Assembly (NCBI GenBank): GCA_021814835.1
Contig: JAKAHO010000029.1
Span: 1 to 7,525, forward strand
Origin: a bacterium
GTDB taxonomy: Bacteria; Patescibacteriota; Minisyncoccia; UBA6257; GWB1-50-10
Length of the DNA: 7,525 nucleotides
Reading direction: 5' to 3'
Shown piece after piece: positions 4,968-7,525 of this stretch (its first letter is position 1; each line of letters opens with the position of its first letter). A model generated the notes under the pieces. It saw nothing but the letters and a program-made list of their open reading frames with translations, did not search any database and was not told the origin of the DNA. A program made the position numbers and the translations under genes.

Positions 4968-6839
4968 TTATTGATTATTCGACTTGTCCTTTAGACGGTT
5001 GTTATAGTACCACAGCAAGACATCCTTGGCTACTGGAACCGTGTTTGAGCTTCCCTCGCGCGAATTTTCCACCAAAATGAGGATTGCTATCTGCGGGTCC
5101 TTATATGGGGCGAAGCCTACGAAAAATGCATTCGTTTTAGCGTTATTCTCAATCTGCGCCGTACCTGTTTTTGCCCCCGTTTCAAACGGAAGCGTATTCA
5201 GGAGGAATGCGGTGCCGTATGACTTCGTTACCGCGTCGCGCATACCCTGATGCACGTCCGGTATGGCCTTTCCGATGATACTGCTGATATCAAAGAGCAC
5301 GCTTGAGGGCATTTGTTTTACCACTGTACCGCCCTGGTCAGTCACGGAACCCACCACGCGCGGGCGATAAAACGTGCCGCCGTTCGCCACCGCGCTTATG
5401 TAGTTCAAAAGCTCCACGGGAGTTATCGAGAAGTCACCCTGCCCTATCGAGACGTTATAGGTATCACCGATACGCCAAGGCTGACCTGTCTTTTGCTGTT
5501 TCCATTCAGGATCCGGCAAGAATCCTGTTTTCTCGCCCGGCAGATCAATCTCGGTTTTCCTGTCGAGGCCGAACGTCTCCCACCACTTTTTCAATTCATA
5601 GATACCGAGACCCTTCTGATCATGAAAACCTCCACCGACCTCGTAAAAATAGACGTTGCTGGAACGCGCAATCGCGTCGTGCATATTTACCCAGCCTTGC
5701 GGACGCCAGTCGACGAATCTGCTCGGCTTGTCTGGATTATACGGGTTCGGCAGTTCGATATAGCCAATTGAAAGAATCTTCTTTAGGGGATCAATTATGC
5801 CCTCGGTAAGCGCCGCGATGCTCACGAGCGGCTTTATGGTCGAACCGGGGTTATAGACACCGCTCACCGCTCTATTAAAGAGCGGGCGCCGCTCATCCAT
5901 AATCGCATTGCCAATGTGCTTTGTGTCGAACCCCGGAACAGAAACGAGCGCGAGCACTTCTCCGTTGCGAGGATCAAACGCGAGCCCCACGCCCGTGTCG
6001 CGGCCGAGCGATTTCAATTGCTCGCTTAACCTGTCATAAAAATACTTCTGGAAATCCGCATCAATGAATGTGTGGACGTTATCGCCCGGTTTCGGCTCGC
6101 GCTCTACGCGATTGCTGCGCACCTCGCCCTTCGCATTTTTGAACGCCACCTCCTTGCCGTTTGTTCCGCGTAAGTATTCATCGTAGTACTCTTCAAGCCC
6201 TCCGCGGCCGATTTCGTCGTCCATTACAAGCGTCGGGTCTGCAGAAAGATCATCCTTTCCCACCAACCCCGTATACCCCACAACCTGCGAATATACGAAT
6301 GGCGTAGGCTGCGCGCGTTTAAAGCCCTCTTCAATGCTTACGCCAAGCCCCTGCGATGCGGTGAGCTCCACAAGCTGATCCTGCGTCATTTCGTTGGTCA
6401 GGAGAATCCTGTCCGATACGTTCCAGTCGCGTTCCTCAAGCTTTTTCCACAGCTCCGCCTCATCCATGCCGAGAATCGCGCTCACCTTTGCGAGTGTCGC
6501 CGCGCGTGCATCCGGGTCCTTCGGCAGAAGGCGCGGATACAAAAACACGTTGAATGACGGCGCATTTTCCACAAGCGGTTTACCGAAACGGTCTTCAATT
6601 ATTCCGCGGGGCGCTACTTTTACTTTCGCATCGCTTACGTTATCGAGCGCGCGCTCGGCATAGGCTGCATTTTTTATGATATTCAGATTAAAGAGCTGCG
6701 CCACTGCAATTCCCACTATCAAAAAAATAACGACTATAAGGCCGTAAAATGAACTCTCCGGAATCGGCACCTCGCGCAGGCGCTCCTCAACATTCCTGTC
6801 GCTCAATATGTCTTCAAACTGAATAGGATTTCTTGCCAT
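4968..6839 (-). CDS. mrdA: Penicillin-binding protein 2, elongation-specific transpeptidase
   Basis: Class B PBP that cross-links peptidoglycan during lateral growth as part of the Rod complex. The 623-residue protein has a cytoplasmic tail of about 31 residues and one membrane segment (32-52). The dimerisation/pedestal domain starts with APRGIIEDRFGKPL (76-89) and includes GRGGLEEYYDEYLRGTNG (211-228). The transpeptidase domain has S333 and K336 in the active-site STIK motif (333-336), SSN at 393-395 and KTGT at 557-560. DWRPQGWVN (377-385) is typical of PBP2. All catalytic motifs are present and the length is normal. The ATG lies inside mreD (26-base overlap), consistent with translational coupling. 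The usual next gene, rodA (SEDS glycosyltransferase), is not found downstream; greA follows. Confidence 0.95.
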   Translation of the reverse strand: MARNPIQFEDILSDRNVEERLREVPIPESSFYGLIVVIFLIVGIAVAQLFNLNIIKNAAYAERALDNVSDAKVKVAPRGIIEDRFGKPLVENAPSFNVFLYPRLLPKDPDARAATLAKVSAILGMDEAELWKKLEERDWNVSDRILLTNEMTQDQLVELTASQGLGVSIEEGFKRAQPTPFVYSQVVGYTGLVGKDDLSADPTLVMDDEIGRGGLEEYYDEYLRGTNGKEVAFKNAKGEVRSNRVEREPKPGDNVHTFIDADFQKYFYDRLSEQLKSLGRDTGVGLAFDPRNGEVLALVSVPGFDTKHIGNAIMDERRPLFNRAVSGVYNPGSTIKPLVSIAALTEGIIDPLKKILSIGYIELPNPYNPDKPSRFVDWRPQGWVNMHDAIARSSNVYFYEVGGGFHDQKGLGIYELKKWWETFGLDRKTEIDLPGEKTGFLPDPEWKQQKTGQPWRIGDTYNVSIGQGDFSITPVELLNYISAVANGGTFYRPRVVGSVTDQGGTVVKQMPSSVLFDISSIIGKAIPDVHQGMRDAVTKSYGTAFLLNTLPFETGAKTGTAQIENNAKTNAFFVGFAPYKDPQIAILILVENSREGSSNTVPVAKDVLLWYYNNRLKDKSNNQ

Positions 6840-7284
6840 AGCGTATCGTTATAAACCAGACAATCGCACCAAGACAGACAGTATATACCACATCGCCGAT
6901 TAATGACGACAGGGAGAATGTCGAGAAACGGAAGAGTGCGGTTGCGACGTGCATCACAAGCGTGCTGCCTAAAAGAAGTATTAAAAAGTCCGCGGTTGTA
7001 TTTCCGGAAAAGTGAGAAGGAAGCGCGCTGGCAAGCAACACACAGCACATCAACGCGATAACCCCCGGTATCCAAAACGGCACAAAAAAGAATGTGTACG
7101 CAGCGAGTCCAAGCAATGCGCATATAAGCGGCGTCCACCTCACCCCTCTCACCACGAGCGCAATGAGGGCAATAAGCAGGATATTCGGGACAATACCGTA
7201 CGCAATAAGAAAACCGCCGAGCTGGAGATACAACGTCGCGGCAACGAGCAACCCCGCAAATACGATACTCGCAATAGTTTTCAT
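6814..7284 (-). CDS. mreD: Rod shape-determining protein MreD
   Basis: Small polytopic membrane protein of the Rod complex, which works with MreC to link cytoplasmic MreB filaments to PBP2 and the wall synthesis enzymes. The 156-residue product is almost entirely hydrophobic, with about six membrane segments (roughly 4-21, 24-45, 51-68, 70-88, 98-118, 126-147) and VPNILLIALI at 32-41, resembling the conserved MreD segment with a proline. Primary sequence is poorly conserved in this family, so the call rests on length, topology and position between mreC and the PBP2 gene. It starts 7 bases after the mreC stop without a Shine-Dalgarno, and ends at TGA inside the PBP2 gene. Confidence 0.85.
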   Translation of the reverse strand: MKTIASIVFAGLLVAATLYLQLGGFLIAYGIVPNILLIALIALVVRGVRWTPLICALLGLAAYTFFFVPFWIPGVIALMCCVLLASALPSHFSGNTTADFLILLLGSTLVMHVATALFRFSTFSLSSLIGDVVYTVCLGAIVWFITIRYGKKSYSV

Positions 7285-7291
7285 ATGTTAC

Positions 7292-7525
7292 TTACGGGAA
7301 GTTGGTTACGAGAAGCACGGAGTCAATATCTTCAATGCCAAACGCGAGCTCCAGATCCGCTATCTGCCACACCTTTTTCTCATCGAGGTGCGCAGCGCCG
7401 ATTGAACCTACGCGCAGCAATATCGGATATTCCGGAGAAATGTTCGTTACCGAATCCCCCTCCTTAATCACTGCATCCTTCGGAATAAGTTCAAGACGCG
7501 GGTTGTTGGCGCCCTGCAAACCCGC
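7292..7525 (-). CDS. mreC: Rod shape-determining protein MreC, C-terminal part (5' end beyond window)
   Basis: The minus-strand frame is open from the right edge to TAA at 7292-7294, giving the last 77 residues of a protein that begins outside the window. The fragment is beta-rich: GDSV and PILLRVGSIGAAHLDEKKVW are followed by an ending like the MreC C-terminal barrel (IADLELAFGIEDIDSVLLV), where 'a.V.p..d...l..V.V' is usual. MreC is the extracytoplasmic scaffold that binds PBP2 and activates the elongasome. The fragment is short and divergent, so the call depends strongly on the mreD and PBP2 genes following it. Confidence 0.75.
   Translation of the reverse strand, partial: AGLQGANNPRLELIPKDAVIKEGDSVTNISPEYPILLRVGSIGAAHLDEKKVWQIADLELAFGIEDIDSVLLVTNFP

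Noticed and set aside
6845..6855. TATAAC 8 bases before the PBP2 start as another leaderless promoter
   Set aside because: These bases are codons of mreD (Phe-Ile-Thr-Ile). The genes overlap and are probably coupled, so no separate promoter is needed and the match may be chance.

Overview
The window holds eight protein-coding genes, all read from the minus strand, so the order of transcription runs from high to low coordinates. From the right edge these are: the 3' end of mreC, mreD, a class B penicillin-binding protein (PBP2/MrdA), greA, lysS, serS, a membrane-anchored protein with a PKD-like C-terminal domain, and the 5' part of an FtsQ-type POTRA protein that runs off the left edge. I see no rRNA, tRNA, CRISPR array or convincing plus-strand gene. 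Coding density is very high and the only non-coding stretch above 60 bases is the 286-base greA-lysS gap.

The protein style suggests a small-genome bacterium of the Patescibacteria/CPR radiation, probably a Parcubacteria-type lineage. The clues are the motif variants in LysRS and SerRS, the FtsQ-type protein with a WCxxxC segment, the mre-PBP2 block without an adjacent rodA, and the absence of Shine-Dalgarno sequences. This is recognition, not a search result. mreD ends at TGA and the other six complete or 3'-complete genes end at TAA, so TGA appears to be a stop codon and nothing points to the TGA-to-Gly code of some CPR groups.

Layout: (a) 7525-4968, the elongasome block mreC-mreD-PBP2, with a 7-base gap and then a 26-base overlap; (b) 4922-1436, the information-processing block greA-lysS-serS, closed by a strong bidirectional terminator; (c) 1381-1, two envelope/division genes with a 3-base gap.

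Two structures stand out. First, the greA-lysS gap is almost completely filled by a 274-base MITE-like element (4167-4440). It has 22-base perfect terminal inverted repeats and two further internal inverted-repeat arms, and TA occurs at both ends. Removing it at the TA reconstructs an 11-base greA-lysS spacing with the lysS ATG intact. Second, the starts of greA and the PKD-like gene have a -10 hexamer only 6-7 bases before the ATG, with a hairpin just upstream, and lysS has a weaker version inside the element's repeat. This predicts leaderless mRNAs, in keeping with the missing Shine-Dalgarno sequences.
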